DNA from: Alkalinema sp. CACIAM 70d
Lineage (GTDB): Bacteria > Cyanobacteriota > Cyanobacteriia > Leptolyngbyales > Leptolyngbyaceae
Assembly: GCA_002148405.1 (NCBI GenBank)
Contig: MUGG01000029.1
Coordinates: 27,044-91,043 of the forward strand
Direction of reading: 5' to 3'
Length of the DNA: 64,000 nucleotides
This document shows, one piece after another, positions 19,091 to 28,163 of the stretch. Within the stretch, counting starts at the first letter, position 1. Each line of letters opens with the position of its first letter. Position numbers and translations under genes: made by a program. Under the pieces are notes generated by a model, which was not told the DNA's origin, made no database searches, and was given only the letters and a program-made list of their open reading frames with translations.

Positions 19091-19536
19091 GTTTGTAAAT
19101 GGGTTTGTTGGATGGTTGTAATGGCTTCCAATAACTGAAACAACCGGAGCGGTTTTTTTAAACAGGCGGTAGCGCCTAATTGTAAGCACTGTTGGTGATT
19201 CGTCTCATCAATCTCGGCAGTTAGAAAAATGAAAGGAACCTGAGCCAGAGTCGGATCATTGCGGATGGCTTTGAGTACCCCGTAGCCGTCCATTTCTGGC
19301 ATATTGATATCACAGATAATCAAGTCAGGTTGGTGTCGATTGGCAAGTTTCAATCCCTGAATTCCATTTTCAGCAGAGATGGGCGAAAACCCCATATCGG
19401 TCAAAATTTCGGCTAAAATAGCGCGAAATTTTTCGTCATCATCAATCAAAAGGACAGTTTGAATCACAAACGCATCGTTTGTAGTTGTCTGGTCTGTAGT
19501 CACCTGGTTTGGAGTCACCTGCATGATAGAGTTCAC
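19084..19536 (-). CDS. Single-domain response regulator (CheY-like)
   Basis: 150 residues, nearly all one receiver domain. It has VLLIDDDEKF, the phospho-acceptor aspartate in LIICDINMPEMDGYG, the switch threonine in IFLTAEI and the lysine in ACLKKPL. There is no output domain, so it should pass phosphate or bind a partner, likely within the adjacent phosphorelay. The frame starts at GTG 19536 with AGG a few bases before it; an ATG at 19524 would drop four residues. The first 25 residues, rich in T and Q, are probably disordered. Confidence 0.85.
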   Translation of the reverse strand: MNSIMQVTPNQVTTDQTTTNDAFVIQTVLLIDDDEKFRAILAEILTDMGFSPISAENGIQGLKLANRHQPDLIICDINMPEMDGYGVLKAIRNDPTLAQVPFIFLTAEIDETNHQQCLQLGATACLKKPLRLFQLLEAITTIQQTHLQTT

Positions 19537-19899
19537 GATCCTAGCTCAACCACTCTCATCACAATTCAGTTCAATGATGAATCATTAATTCAAGATGGCA
19601 CATCGCCCAGTTGCATTACCCAGTTGATTGATCCAATTGCAACATCTGCTGCCAATCAGCCACCTGCGATCGCATTTACTGTAGATCTTAGGGTAATCAT
19701 AGCTCTAAAAAGTTAGGAAATAGTGAGGTTTTGAGTTTTGTCCCCATGTTGTTGCCTAATAGTTTCCTATGCAGCCTAAGGGTTTCCTATGCAACAGTTG
19801 CGATGGGAAATGGAATTGACGGAGGGGATAAACTCCAGTTGAGGTACTCTCCCCTCGCCTATCATAGGACAAGGACTTCAGACAGAAGAGCTTGTGGCC
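19537..19899. other. Intergenic region between divergent signalling genes
   Basis: About 360 bases. It should contain promoters for the receiver gene (minus) and the PAS kinase (plus). I see no RNA gene, repeat or protein signature. Confidence 0.4.
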
Positions 19900-22800
19900 A
19901 TGTCCCAGCAACCCCTCCCCCGCCCACCCTTTGAAACCCTGATTGAATCTGCCCACCAGCGGCTTGCCAATTTGTTGCACCGGGTACAACTGCTGGAACG
20001 GGGGGGGGAAATGACGAACTTGGTCATGGAAACAGTGGGGGATGTTTCAATTGCCCTAGAGGAACTGGAAATACTGGCCCAGCAATTACGGCAGCACAAT
20101 CAGGAATTAGTTCAGGCTCGACAGTCTATTGAACAGGAGAGACAACGCTATCAGGATTTGTTCAACTTTGCTCCTGATGGTTATCTCGTGACGGATGAAT
20201 TCGGTTCGATTCGGGAAGTGAACCAAGCGACTGCTGAGTTATTACAGGTTTATCCGGAAGATTTAATCGATCGATCGTTGATCACCTTTATACACCCAGC
20301 CGACTCAGCGATTTACGATCGCGTCTTTCAGCAATTGTGGCAAGTGGGACAAGTTCGGGGCTGTGAGTTACGAATTTGTCATGTGGCTAGTGAGCATGGC
20401 AATCCGATCGCAAATCTAGTTAAAGAGCAGGTTGAACAACAGGTTGAAACCTGGGTTGAACTCAGTGTTGCAGTCATTCGCGATCGCAAGGGTGCAGGAC
20501 TGACTTTGCGGTGGCTCATGCGGGACATTACCGATCGTAAACAGTTGGAATTTCAACTGCGAGAATCCTCCATCCATCTCAGTGACATTCTCACCCATGC
20601 CAGTGCAGCCATCCTCAGTTTTCGAGGATTTACTAATAATACTTGGCATATCGATTATTGTTCTACCGGATGTGAAGCGTTGTTTGGGTATACCTCCGAT
20701 GAAATGATTGCAGATCAGACACTGTGGGGGAATCGAGTCTTGTCGGAAGATTTAGAGGCGATCGTGCCGGTCATTTTTGATAGCCTCCGCAAGTACAATG
20801 CCGGACAAGTGGACTATCGCTTTCGTCGTAAGGATGACACCGTAAAGTGGGTCAATGCCAACTTTACAGCACGGTGGGACGAGGATGAACACTGTTGGTT
20901 TGGGACAGGAGTGCTGACGGATATTACCGATCGCAAACAACTAGAATTGCAACTGAAGGACTCCACCACCAAGCTGAGCGACATTCTAGACAATGCGATC
21001 GCGTCTATTTTTCAAGTGCGGGTTTATTCTAATTTTGAGTTGAAGTACGATTATCAATCCGTCGGTGCGGAAGCTGTATTTGGCTACACAGTGGAAGAAC
21101 TGATGGCCGACAATTATCTGTGGATGTCGCGGGTGCATCCTGAAGATTGGCAAAACTGTTTGGTTCCCGGTTTTCAGGATGTGTTTGCGGAGCGATCGAA
21201 TACGATCGAATACCGCCTATATCGTAAAGATGGTGTGCTGCGCTGGCTAACGGTGACCTTTGCCTCCCGTCGAGATGAAGCAGCCGATTGTTGGATTGTG
21301 ACTGGAATCAGTACCGACATCACGGATTTTAAAGAAGCTGAAGCTGCCCTCAAAAAAAGTGAAGCGTTGTATCGCACCTTCGCTAGTAATTTTCCCAATG
21401 GTGGGGTTTTCTTGTTTGATACGGATCTTCGCTTTACGTTAGCTGATGGCTTGGGCCTTGCTGAAGCGGGATTGTCTAAAGAACAGTTAGAAGGCAAAAC
21501 GATTTGGGAAGCGGTTCCTAGTGAAGTTGCCATGTACATTGAACCTTTTTATCGAGCGGCTTTGGCGGGTGAAACCGTAGTGACTGAAATCCCGTTCAGA
21601 GGCTTGATTTACTGGGTTTACCATTTGCCAATTACGAACGATCGTGGTGAGATTATTGCGGGCATGGTGATGACGCAGAATATTACCGATCGTAAACGGC
21701 GAGAGGAACAATTGCGGCTATTAGAATCGGTTGTGACTAACATTCATGAAGCAGTCATTATTACGGAAGTGCTGAATGAATCTGAAGTTGAAGTCGCGGT
21801 ATCCCAGCCAGACTTGTTCCTAGAAGATTCGCAGTCCCTAAAACAATCGCAGAGCGATTCCCTAAGTAATGTCACCTTAAACAGTAATCCCTATCCGCCT
21901 CATCACCGAATTGTCTACACCAATCCTGCCTTTACAGAAATGACGGGGTATTCTGCCGCAGAGGTATTTCACCAAACGCCACGTTTTTTGCAAGGGCAAC
22001 ATACCGATCGCCAAGCACTATTTCAATTGCGATCAGCATTGCAATCGGGCCAACCGACGCAACTGGAATTTATTAACTACCGCAAAGATCGATCGCAATT
22101 TTGGGCCGATCTCAGTATGGTGCCTATCCGTGATGCCCAGGATCGCGTGCATCATTGGGTATCGGTGCGGCGCGATGTCACCGATCGCAAACAGGCCGCC
22201 ACTGCTTTACAGCAACTGAATGAAGCCTTGGAACAACGGGTTCAGGAACGGACTCAAGCCCTGCAAGAAAGCGAAGAACGCTTCCGTCATGCCTTTGATC
22301 ATGCGATGACGGGAATTGCGTTAATGTCTCTAGAAGGGCGTTGGCTGAAGGTAAATCCTGCGCTGTGCCAACTGTTGGGCTACAGTGAGCCAGAATTGCA
22401 GCAACTCACCTGCGCCGATGTCTTGCATCCGGATGATCTCCCTTCCCATTCCCTGATTCTGCACCAGTTACTGACCTCTGAGATCACCAGTCACCAGTCG
22501 GAACAGCGCTATCGCCATAAACAAGGCTATGACCTGTGGGTGATCCGCAGTCTTTCCTTAGTGCGGGATAGCCAAGGGCAACCGCTCTACTTTGTGAAAC
22601 AAATTCTCGATATTACGGAACGGCGAGCGATCGAGCAAATGAAGGATGAATTTATCGCCATTGCCAGCCATGAACTGCGCACCCCCTTAGCTTCTATGCG
22701 AGGTTCCCTGGGCCTTGTGGCATCTGGCATTTTTGAGGATGATCCTGCAATGGCTCGGGAGTTGATTCAAGTGGCGATCGGCCAGAGCGATCGACTAACT

Positions 22801-23403
22801 CGCTTAGTGAATGACATGTTGGATCTCGAACGCCTAGAGGCCAAAACTGTAATTTTGACCCCCCAACCCTTCCCGGTAACGGCTTTGATCCAACAGGCGA
22901 TCGAAACCATCTATCCCCTTGCCGAAGAAGTTGAGATCGCCTTCAATTGGCAACCCACTGACCTGTATGTTCAGGCTGACCCCGATCGGATTGTCCAAGT
23001 GCTGGTGAATCTCTTGGGAAATGCCATCAAGTTTTCGCCCCCCCAAACCACGATTACGATCCGTACAAAAGCGGTTTCTCATCCCTGGCTTGTCGGTCGA
23101 TTGACGACTGATCGATCGGAGGATCTACTTTCCTTGGCATCGTCGCAGCCGACGGCCTATGGCTTATTTTCCATTCGAGATCAGGGCCGAGGGATTCCTG
23201 CCGATAAGTTAGATATGATTTTTGGTCGATTTCAGCAGGTGGATTCCTCTGATTCCCGAAAGGCTGGAGGTACGGGGTTAGGATTAGCGATTTGTCAAAA
23301 AATTGTTGAGCAACATACCGGAAGAATCTGGGCTGAAAGCACTGTGGGGCAGGGCAGTACGTTTTACTTTACATTGCCCCTAGCGGCTTTAAATCTGGGC
23401 TGA
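19900..23403 (+). CDS. Multi-PAS sensor histidine kinase
   Basis: 1167 residues. A coiled N terminus is followed by about six PAS/PAC modules; the PAC ends with DITDRK recur several times. The kinase core follows: H-box FIAIASHELRTPLASMRG near residue 924, N-box VLVNLLGNAIKFSPP, G1 IRDQGRGIPADKLD and G2 GGTGLGLAICQKIV. There is no transmembrane helix, so it should sense in the cytoplasm, perhaps through a bound cofactor. One PAS has VVYTNPAF-like and GRFLQG-like wording (RFLQGQHTD) near that of blue-light LOV domains. I do not see the flavin-binding NCRFLQ cysteine motif intact. The ATG at 19900 follows a GTG at 19894 in frame; either could start. Confidence 0.9.
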   Translation: MSQQPLPRPPFETLIESAHQRLANLLHRVQLLERGGEMTNLVMETVGDVSIALEELEILAQQLRQHNQELVQARQSIEQERQRYQDLFNFAPDGYLVTDEFGSIREVNQATAELLQVYPEDLIDRSLITFIHPADSAIYDRVFQQLWQVGQVRGCELRICHVASEHGNPIANLVKEQVEQQVETWVELSVAVIRDRKGAGLTLRWLMRDITDRKQLEFQLRESSIHLSDILTHASAAILSFRGFTNNTWHIDYCSTGCEALFGYTSDEMIADQTLWGNRVLSEDLEAIVPVIFDSLRKYNAGQVDYRFRRKDDTVKWVNANFTARWDEDEHCWFGTGVLTDITDRKQLELQLKDSTTKLSDILDNAIASIFQVRVYSNFELKYDYQSVGAEAVFGYTVEELMADNYLWMSRVHPEDWQNCLVPGFQDVFAERSNTIEYRLYRKDGVLRWLTVTFASRRDEAADCWIVTGISTDITDFKEAEAALKKSEALYRTFASNFPNGGVFLFDTDLRFTLADGLGLAEAGLSKEQLEGKTIWEAVPSEVAMYIEPFYRAALAGETVVTEIPFRGLIYWVYHLPITNDRGEIIAGMVMTQNITDRKRREEQLRLLESVVTNIHEAVIITEVLNESEVEVAVSQPDLFLEDSQSLKQSQSDSLSNVTLNSNPYPPHHRIVYTNPAFTEMTGYSAAEVFHQTPRFLQGQHTDRQALFQLRSALQSGQPTQLEFINYRKDRSQFWADLSMVPIRDAQDRVHHWVSVRRDVTDRKQAATALQQLNEALEQRVQERTQALQESEERFRHAFDHAMTGIALMSLEGRWLKVNPALCQLLGYSEPELQQLTCADVLHPDDLPSHSLILHQLLTSEITSHQSEQRYRHKQGYDLWVIRSLSLVRDSQGQPLYFVKQILDITERRAIEQMKDEFIAIASHELRTPLASMRGSLGLVASGIFEDDPAMARELIQVAIGQSDRLTRLVNDMLDLERLEAKTVILTPQPFPVTALIQQAIETIYPLAEEVEIAFNWQPTDLYVQADPDRIVQVLVNLLGNAIKFSPPQTTITIRTKAVSHPWLVGRLTTDRSEDLLSLASSQPTAYGLFSIRDQGRGIPADKLDMIFGRFQQVDSSDSRKAGGTGLGLAICQKIVEQHTGRIWAESTVGQGSTFYFTLPLAALNLG

Positions 23404-23548
23404 AGCGATTAACGGCTCAATGTGTTAAATATCAGTGCATAAATTACATTTGGCGATGCAATTTTCGTGCGTCAGTGATTACGATAGGGAAAGGGATCGG
23501 TCAATGATCTCCCAATCGCGGTCATTCCGCAGGAACCTCCTTCTTACT

Positions 23549-23947
23549 ATGTCTTCTTTATCTACCCAAACCCCTCTTCCCAAGACACTTTTAGTCATTG
23601 AGGATGAAGCCAGTCTCAGACTCGTCATTCAAATCACCTTGGAACGCTTGGGGGGTTGGATTGTGCTGACCGCTGCTTCGGGCAATGAGGGGTTACAGCA
23701 GGCCCATCGGGATCAACCGGATGCCATTTTGTTGGATGTGATGATGCCGGATATGGATGGTCTGACTGTATTGCAGCAGTTACGATCGCAGCTGAGTACT
23801 CAAACCATTCCTGTTATTTTGCTGACTGCAAAAATCATGCCGATCGCCCCCGAAGAACAAGCCCAGCTAGGGGTGTCTGGGATTATCGCGAAACCCTTTG
23901 ATCCCTTGCAATTGTCGCAGCAAGTGTCGGAAATCCTGCATTGGTAA
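23549..23947 (+). CDS. Single-domain response regulator
   Basis: 132 residues forming one receiver: LLVIEDEASLRLV, phospho-acceptor in AILLDVMMPDMDG, switch threonine in ILLTAKIM and lysine in GIIAKPF. It lies 146 bases after the PAS kinase on the same strand and is its natural partner. The frame is open to 23435, but the extra 38 residues are basic and unlike a receiver start. The ATG at 23549 has AGGAA upstream, so I use it. No output domain; it probably feeds a phosphorelay. Confidence 0.87.
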   Translation: MSSLSTQTPLPKTLLVIEDEASLRLVIQITLERLGGWIVLTAASGNEGLQQAHRDQPDAILLDVMMPDMDGLTVLQQLRSQLSTQTIPVILLTAKIMPIAPEEQAQLGVSGIIAKPFDPLQLSQQVSEILHW

Positions 23948-24616
23948 TGGGTTGAGGGTAATGGGTTGAGGCAGCAATAATCTGGAAAGGGCGGAAGCAG
24001 CGCAGGGTTAAATTGCGGGTTGTCCGATCGTTGCGATCGCAGAAATCGCAAGAATGTCAGGAATCGTAGCAATTTCTGGGATCACAGGGAGAGCAGAGCC
24101 TAATTTTTTTTGCGAGAGCGACATCCTTACCATTTCCTGACTTTTTGGGGCTAAGCTGAGCCAATGCAGCGTCTACAACAACTCCAATCCTCCCCCATGT
24201 CAGAGAATGTCCGCCTTAGGAGACACTCTGGCCAGCCTTCCTTCCCAATGATGTTCCCTGAGTAATCTGTTCCCTGAGTAATCTGTTCCCTGAGTAATCT
24301 GTTCCCTGAGTAATCTGTTCCCTGAGTAATGAAGAAATTGGGCTTAATCCTGGGGGATAGGTGAGTGGTTAACCGACTGTAGAGGATCCGTTGATTATGC
24401 TTGCCATAGTGCTTGCTGTAGCGATTCATCGTCGTGATTCACCATAGTGACTGATTATGGTGCCTTCTTATAGTTGCTAATCGTGGTAGTTCATGATGGC
24501 GACTCATTGCGGTGACTCATCGGGTAAACCATGCTGTGAGTGTAGCTGTTGTTTCAAGCGAATCTTTCCATAAGAATCTTTCAACCTTTTGAGATATACG
24601 GATACGGATTGAGGTA
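23948..24616. other. Repeat-bearing intergenic region
   Basis: About 670 bases with no supported gene. A direct repeat TAATGGGTTGAGG appears at its left end. A loose inverted repeat CAGAAAT/ATTTCTG lies near 24040-24080, and a T8 run near 24104. A perfect 16-bp tandem array is listed separately. The open minus-strand frame across the array (24151-24429) is an artefact, since a 16-bp unit cannot keep frame. Confidence 0.45.
24253..24330. repeat. Tandem array, 16-bp unit, 4.9 copies
   Basis: GTTCCCTGAGTAATCT repeats without a mismatch from 24253 to 24330. The period is not a multiple of three. Perfect copies suggest recent expansion by slippage. It is far from the genes on either side (about 300 bases), so no function is clear. 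Confidence 0.95.
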
Positions 24617-25213
24617 ATGATGAATTACGGTTTAATCCCTTTTCAGGCGCAGCCCGAGCCTTTCGTAATGCAATTTGAAGTTCTCAATTCATTACACCTT
24701 GGCATCTTTGTTGTTTCCCCGGACTTACAACCGATTTATCTGAATGAACGGGCCCATCATCTCTGTGAGACTTTGTTTCAATCCTCTCCTGATCGCTTAC
24801 CTCAGGATATAGCAGCCGTCTGTCAGCAATTTCTGGGGTTGGAAACTCCGCAGGTGCCCTTGGTGGTTGAATATCAGCCGAGTTTGATTCAATGGGTGCG
24901 ATTGCACGTTAGTTTGATGAAGTCCCGATCGCAGCAGCCGTCTTCTCTGTTGGTGGTAGTAGAGGATTGCTGTGAGGTGGAACTGCACCGGGATCAGAAA
25001 GCCTACGGTTTGACGAAGCGGGAAGCGCAGGTGTGGATGTTGCTGCGATCGCAATGTACTTACCAGGAAATCGCGGATCAACTGAAAATTAGCTTAAACA
25101 CCGTCAAGACCCATGCCAAGAATGTCTACCTCAAACGTCGGGAGTTTGTGAAGCAGCGAGCTAATAATTTGTGTCAGTTCCCAGTTGCGCCGATGTTAAT
25201 GCTGGCGGAGTAA
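24617..25213 (+). CDS. LuxR-type transcriptional regulator with PAS-like N terminus
   Basis: 198 residues. The C-terminal helix-turn-helix is clear: YGLTKREAQVWMLL, then TYQEIADQLKISLNTVKTH at about 132-170, the GerE/LuxR fold. The N-terminal 110 residues (GIFVVSPDLQPIYLNERAH and LLVVVEDCCEVELH) look like a PAS sensor rather than a receiver, so the trigger is probably a ligand or redox state. GAGG lies directly before the ATG. Related small PAS-LuxR proteins are common in cyanobacteria. Targets are unknown. Confidence 0.85.
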   Translation: MMNYGLIPFQAQPEPFVMQFEVLNSLHLGIFVVSPDLQPIYLNERAHHLCETLFQSSPDRLPQDIAAVCQQFLGLETPQVPLVVEYQPSLIQWVRLHVSLMKSRSQQPSSLLVVVEDCCEVELHRDQKAYGLTKREAQVWMLLRSQCTYQEIADQLKISLNTVKTHAKNVYLKRREFVKQRANNLCQFPVAPMLMLAE

Positions 25214-25356
25214 GGTTTTAGAGGGGGGCAGTCGGGTTTGAAGATTGAATGCTGAATTTAACGACAGAAAAGCCGCGAGAAAAGTCGCAAGTCTTGTACG
25301 ATCGAGGCTTGATACTCCGTTTATTGTTTGAGTCGTTTACTTCAACCAGTCCTACC

Positions 25357-26025
25357 ATGACTTCCTCCACCGCGACTTCCTCCACAGAACCCGTTATCTA
25401 CCAAGGACAATTTGGGCCGTTCACGATCGACGATCACGATCGTCAGGGAGTGCGGATTTATCGATCGGCATTGATGGTGGCTGCGGTTTGTGTTGCGTTG
25501 GTGACAACGATTGCGCTGGTTATGCCGCAATCTTCAACCCAAGCTTGGCTGATTGCTGGGCTGTATGCGCTCTTTAGTGTTGCGCTAGGTGTTAGCTTAT
25601 TCACGATTCACATTTATCTAGAAATTCTGCATCGGGCATTGCAGGCGTTTTGGGCGGTAGGTTGCATTGCGGCGATCGGCGTTGCCGTGGGGGATCCGGC
25701 CCCGTTTGCGGAGACGGTGGTACAGCATCCGTGGACGATTTTAGGGATTGGGTTTACGTTTGCGGCGTTGACGGGGATTTACTTCAAGGAAGCTTTTTGT
25801 TTTAACCGTTTGGAGACGAAATTTCTGACGGTGATCGTTCCGACCTTACTGCTGGGGCATCTGTTGGGATTGCTGCCGATCGGGGTGGCGCAGGGATTAG
25901 CGATCGCGTGGTCGGGGTTGTTTCTTGTGTTCGCAGGTCGGAAGGCGGTGCAGGCGATTCCGGATGATATTGGGGATAAGAGTGTGTTTGAGTACTTGCA
26001 TCGGCAGAAGGCTGAGGCGCAGTAA
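25357..26025 (+). CDS. DUF2301 integral membrane protein
   Basis: 222 residues with about seven hydrophobic segments (for example LMVAAVCVALVTTIALVM and LIAGLYALFSVALGVSLFTI) and the conserved GIYFKEAFCFNRLETKFLT loop. This pattern is the cyanobacterial/plant DUF2301 family, whose function is not established. The protein should sit in the plasma or thylakoid membrane. The frame is open back to an ATG at 25249. I prefer the ATG at 25357 because the preceding 36 residues are not conserved-looking, though it lacks a clear Shine-Dalgarno site. Confidence 0.8.
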   Translation: MTSSTATSSTEPVIYQGQFGPFTIDDHDRQGVRIYRSALMVAAVCVALVTTIALVMPQSSTQAWLIAGLYALFSVALGVSLFTIHIYLEILHRALQAFWAVGCIAAIGVAVGDPAPFAETVVQHPWTILGIGFTFAALTGIYFKEAFCFNRLETKFLTVIVPTLLLGHLLGLLPIGVAQGLAIAWSGLFLVFAGRKAVQAIPDDIGDKSVFEYLHRQKAEAQ

Positions 26026-26081
26026 TACAGCAGTGTAACAATACAGTAGTTCTAGATGACTCGTGGGGCCGCTGCATTTGG

Positions 26082-26118
26082 CCCTCGCCCTAAATCCCTC
26101 TTCCAGAACGGGCGAGGG
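26082..26118. terminator. Strong 9-bp hairpin between convergent genes
   Basis: CCCTCGCCC (26082-26090) pairs perfectly with GGGCGAGGG (26110-26118), followed by ACTTTGAGTTTGG. It lies between the convergent DUF2301 and glutaminase genes and can act as a two-way terminator. Its wording also matches a dispersed cyanobacterial intergenic repeat (CCCTAAATCCCTC in the loop), so it may be a captured repeat. Confidence 0.55.
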
Positions 26119-26131
26119 ACTTTGAGTTTGG

Positions 26132-27070
26132 TTAATCTATGGCTAGGACGCTTAGCTTGAGGGCTTGGGAGAGTTTGCCCATGAGGAAGAGTCCGGCAAC
26201 GGAATTGCCAATGACATCGATCGCGGGACTGTAAATGGCGATCGCGCCTTCCTTGGGAATCACGGCAATTAATGTACCACTAACGCCGGATTTCATGGGA
26301 AGACCAATGCGAACGGCATACTCACCGGACACTTCGTACAATCCACAGGTAAACATTAATGCATTGACAATTTGTTGGTGTTGGGATTGCAGGTGTAAAT
26401 GCGGTGTTGCTAACATCAGTCCTAGTTTTGCCAAATCTTCGATCGTTCCTGAAAGGCAGCAAATGTGGTTATAGGTTTCGAGGGCGAGGTTAATGTTTTC
26501 CACGTAGCCCGCTTGATAGAGGAGATTGACGATCGCGCGGTTGGCTTCGTTGGCGAGCGATCGCACCGATATCAGCATGGCTTCATCGAGCCGAAGCTGG
26601 CAGCCTGCCCGTTGGTTGAGCCATTGCCGCAGGGCTTCACAGCGTTCGGAGCCGTTACGTCCCGGCAATAAACTTGCGAGGGTGATTGCGCCGCTGTTAA
26701 TCATGGGATTGCGGGGAAAGCCTCGATCGGCGGCCAGTTGGGAGAGGGAGTGGAAGGGTTGGTCGGAGGGGCTTTTGCCAACTTTGGCAAAGACACGCTG
26801 ACTGCCGAGGGTTTCCAACAGCATCAAGAGCAGAAAGGGTTTGATGACGCTCATTAGGACAAAGGGTTGGGTTTGTCCCGATCGAAACCAGCAGCCTTCT
26901 GCGGTTTGGATTTGCATCGCTAACCCCGTAATGTCGGCTTGGGCGAGGAGGGGAATGTAGTCAGGTAAGCGTCCGAGGGCGCTCTGTACTTGGGCTTCCC
27001 CAATCCAATGATGGAGGTGTGCTGGATTTAATTGCTGGAAGCGACTGGCCACATGCTTGCTCTGCCTCAT
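26132..27070 (-). CDS. glsA: Glutaminase A
   Basis: 312 residues of the serine-dependent beta-lactamase fold that hydrolyses glutamine to glutamate and ammonia. Key motifs are the SxxK catalytic pair in LMSVIKPFLLL, NPMINSGAITL, and the long FTCGLYEVSGEYAVRIGLP with KSGVSGTL. Normal length is about 310 residues. The frame runs six codons further to a TTG at 27088, but the ATG at 27070 is the better start. No adjacent amino-acid transport genes. It would supply ammonium or help acid tolerance; which one is not visible here. Confidence 0.93.
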   Translation of the reverse strand: MRQSKHVASRFQQLNPAHLHHWIGEAQVQSALGRLPDYIPLLAQADITGLAMQIQTAEGCWFRSGQTQPFVLMSVIKPFLLLMLLETLGSQRVFAKVGKSPSDQPFHSLSQLAADRGFPRNPMINSGAITLASLLPGRNGSERCEALRQWLNQRAGCQLRLDEAMLISVRSLANEANRAIVNLLYQAGYVENINLALETYNHICCLSGTIEDLAKLGLMLATPHLHLQSQHQQIVNALMFTCGLYEVSGEYAVRIGLPMKSGVSGTLIAVIPKEGAIAIYSPAIDVIGNSVAGLFLMGKLSQALKLSVLAID

Positions 27071-27194
27071 ACCCAATTGATTGTTCAATGCTACCGATGT
27101 TCAATGCTACAGTCCAATCCGACCGAGTTCGTCTGTCTCCTACAGAGTTGTCAATTAATTTGGTCGTTGATTTCGTGATGGATTTGCTATCAGT

Positions 27195-28139
27195 CTACAG
27201 TTTTGCCACTTTCATCAGTGCAATTTCCCACACAAGTTGCGGTTGGACGTAGGCAGATAGGTGTTGTTTGGCTTGTTCTAAGGGTTGCAGGAGACTGAGG
27301 TTGGTGGTGCTGCGCCAGTAGGTTTGCTGGAGGTAGTCGAGGAGCCAGAGTTGGGCTTCGGTGTCGAGGGTTTTGGCGATTTGTTTGGCGATCGTGAGGG
27401 CGTCGCGCAGGCTGGTGGGGCGTTGGGTGAGGAGGGTGAGGAGGTCGGGGGGGATGGTTTGCAGTTTTTCCCATTGGGCGATCGCGTCGCCGGGGCTGCC
27501 CTGGGCGAGGTCGAGGATTTCGGGTTGGTTGAGGATGTCGGCGCGATCGGTGTGGCGGAGTACGTCGGCGACTTGGTCGGGGGAGAGGCGATAGAAGGGG
27601 ATGGTTTGGCAGCGGGAGACGATGGTGGGGAGGAGGGCTTCGGGGCTGGGGGCGAGGAGGATGAGGGTGGCTTGGCCGGGTTCTTCGAGGGTTTTGAGGA
27701 GGCCGTTGGCGGCGGCTTCGGGCATGGTGTGGGCTGCCTCTAGGACGATGACCGATCGCGGGGCTTCTAGGGGGGGGCGGCTCAGGAATTGGCTGATTTC
27801 GCGGATTTGTTCTAGGCGGATGATGGGGGGTGTTTTGCGTTTGGCTCCGGCGGCTTCGGCTTCTTGGGCGGTGAGGCGTTTGCCCTGGTGGAGGTAGGTG
27901 GGTTCGACCCAGAGGAGGTCGGGGTGGTTGCGTTGTTGGATGCGGCGGGGGAGGGTGGGGGAGGGAGCGTGATGGGGGGAGAGGAGGAGTTCTAGGAAGC
28001 ATTGGGCGGCGAGGCGTTTGCCGATGCCGTTGGCTCCGGTGAAGAGGTAGGCGGGGGCGATGCGATCGCGGTTGACGGCTTGGGTCAGGAGTTCGATCGC
28101 GGCGGGTTGGCCGATGAGGGATGCGAAAACGGTGGACAT
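27195..28139 (-). CDS. holB: DNA polymerase III, delta prime subunit
   Basis: 314 residues of the AAA+ clamp-loader family. It has FASLIGQPAAIELL, the P-loop TGANGIGKRLAAQ, and the delta-prime segment EAAHTMPEAAANGLLKTLEE, followed by LLLAPSPEALLPTIVSRCQ. The P-loop lacks the strict GxxGxGKS/T serine or threonine (GKR), in line with delta prime not binding ATP productively. It loads the beta clamp with DnaX and HolA. The coding DNA is unusually rich in GC for this window. It lies 24 bases after the Uma2 gene on the same strand. Confidence 0.93.
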   Translation of the reverse strand: MSTVFASLIGQPAAIELLTQAVNRDRIAPAYLFTGANGIGKRLAAQCFLELLLSPHHAPSPTLPRRIQQRNHPDLLWVEPTYLHQGKRLTAQEAEAAGAKRKTPPIIRLEQIREISQFLSRPPLEAPRSVIVLEAAHTMPEAAANGLLKTLEEPGQATLILLAPSPEALLPTIVSRCQTIPFYRLSPDQVADVLRHTDRADILNQPEILDLAQGSPGDAIAQWEKLQTIPPDLLTLLTQRPTSLRDALTIAKQIAKTLDTEAQLWLLDYLQQTYWRSTTNLSLLQPLEQAKQHLSAYVQPQLVWEIALMKVAKL

Positions 28140-28163
28140 GCCAAGGGAACGAGGAAGACTTCA

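Noticed and set aside
24151..24429. Minus-strand ORF across the 16-bp array
   Set aside because: The repeat period is not a multiple of three, so the peptide repeat is in mixed frames; no family signature.
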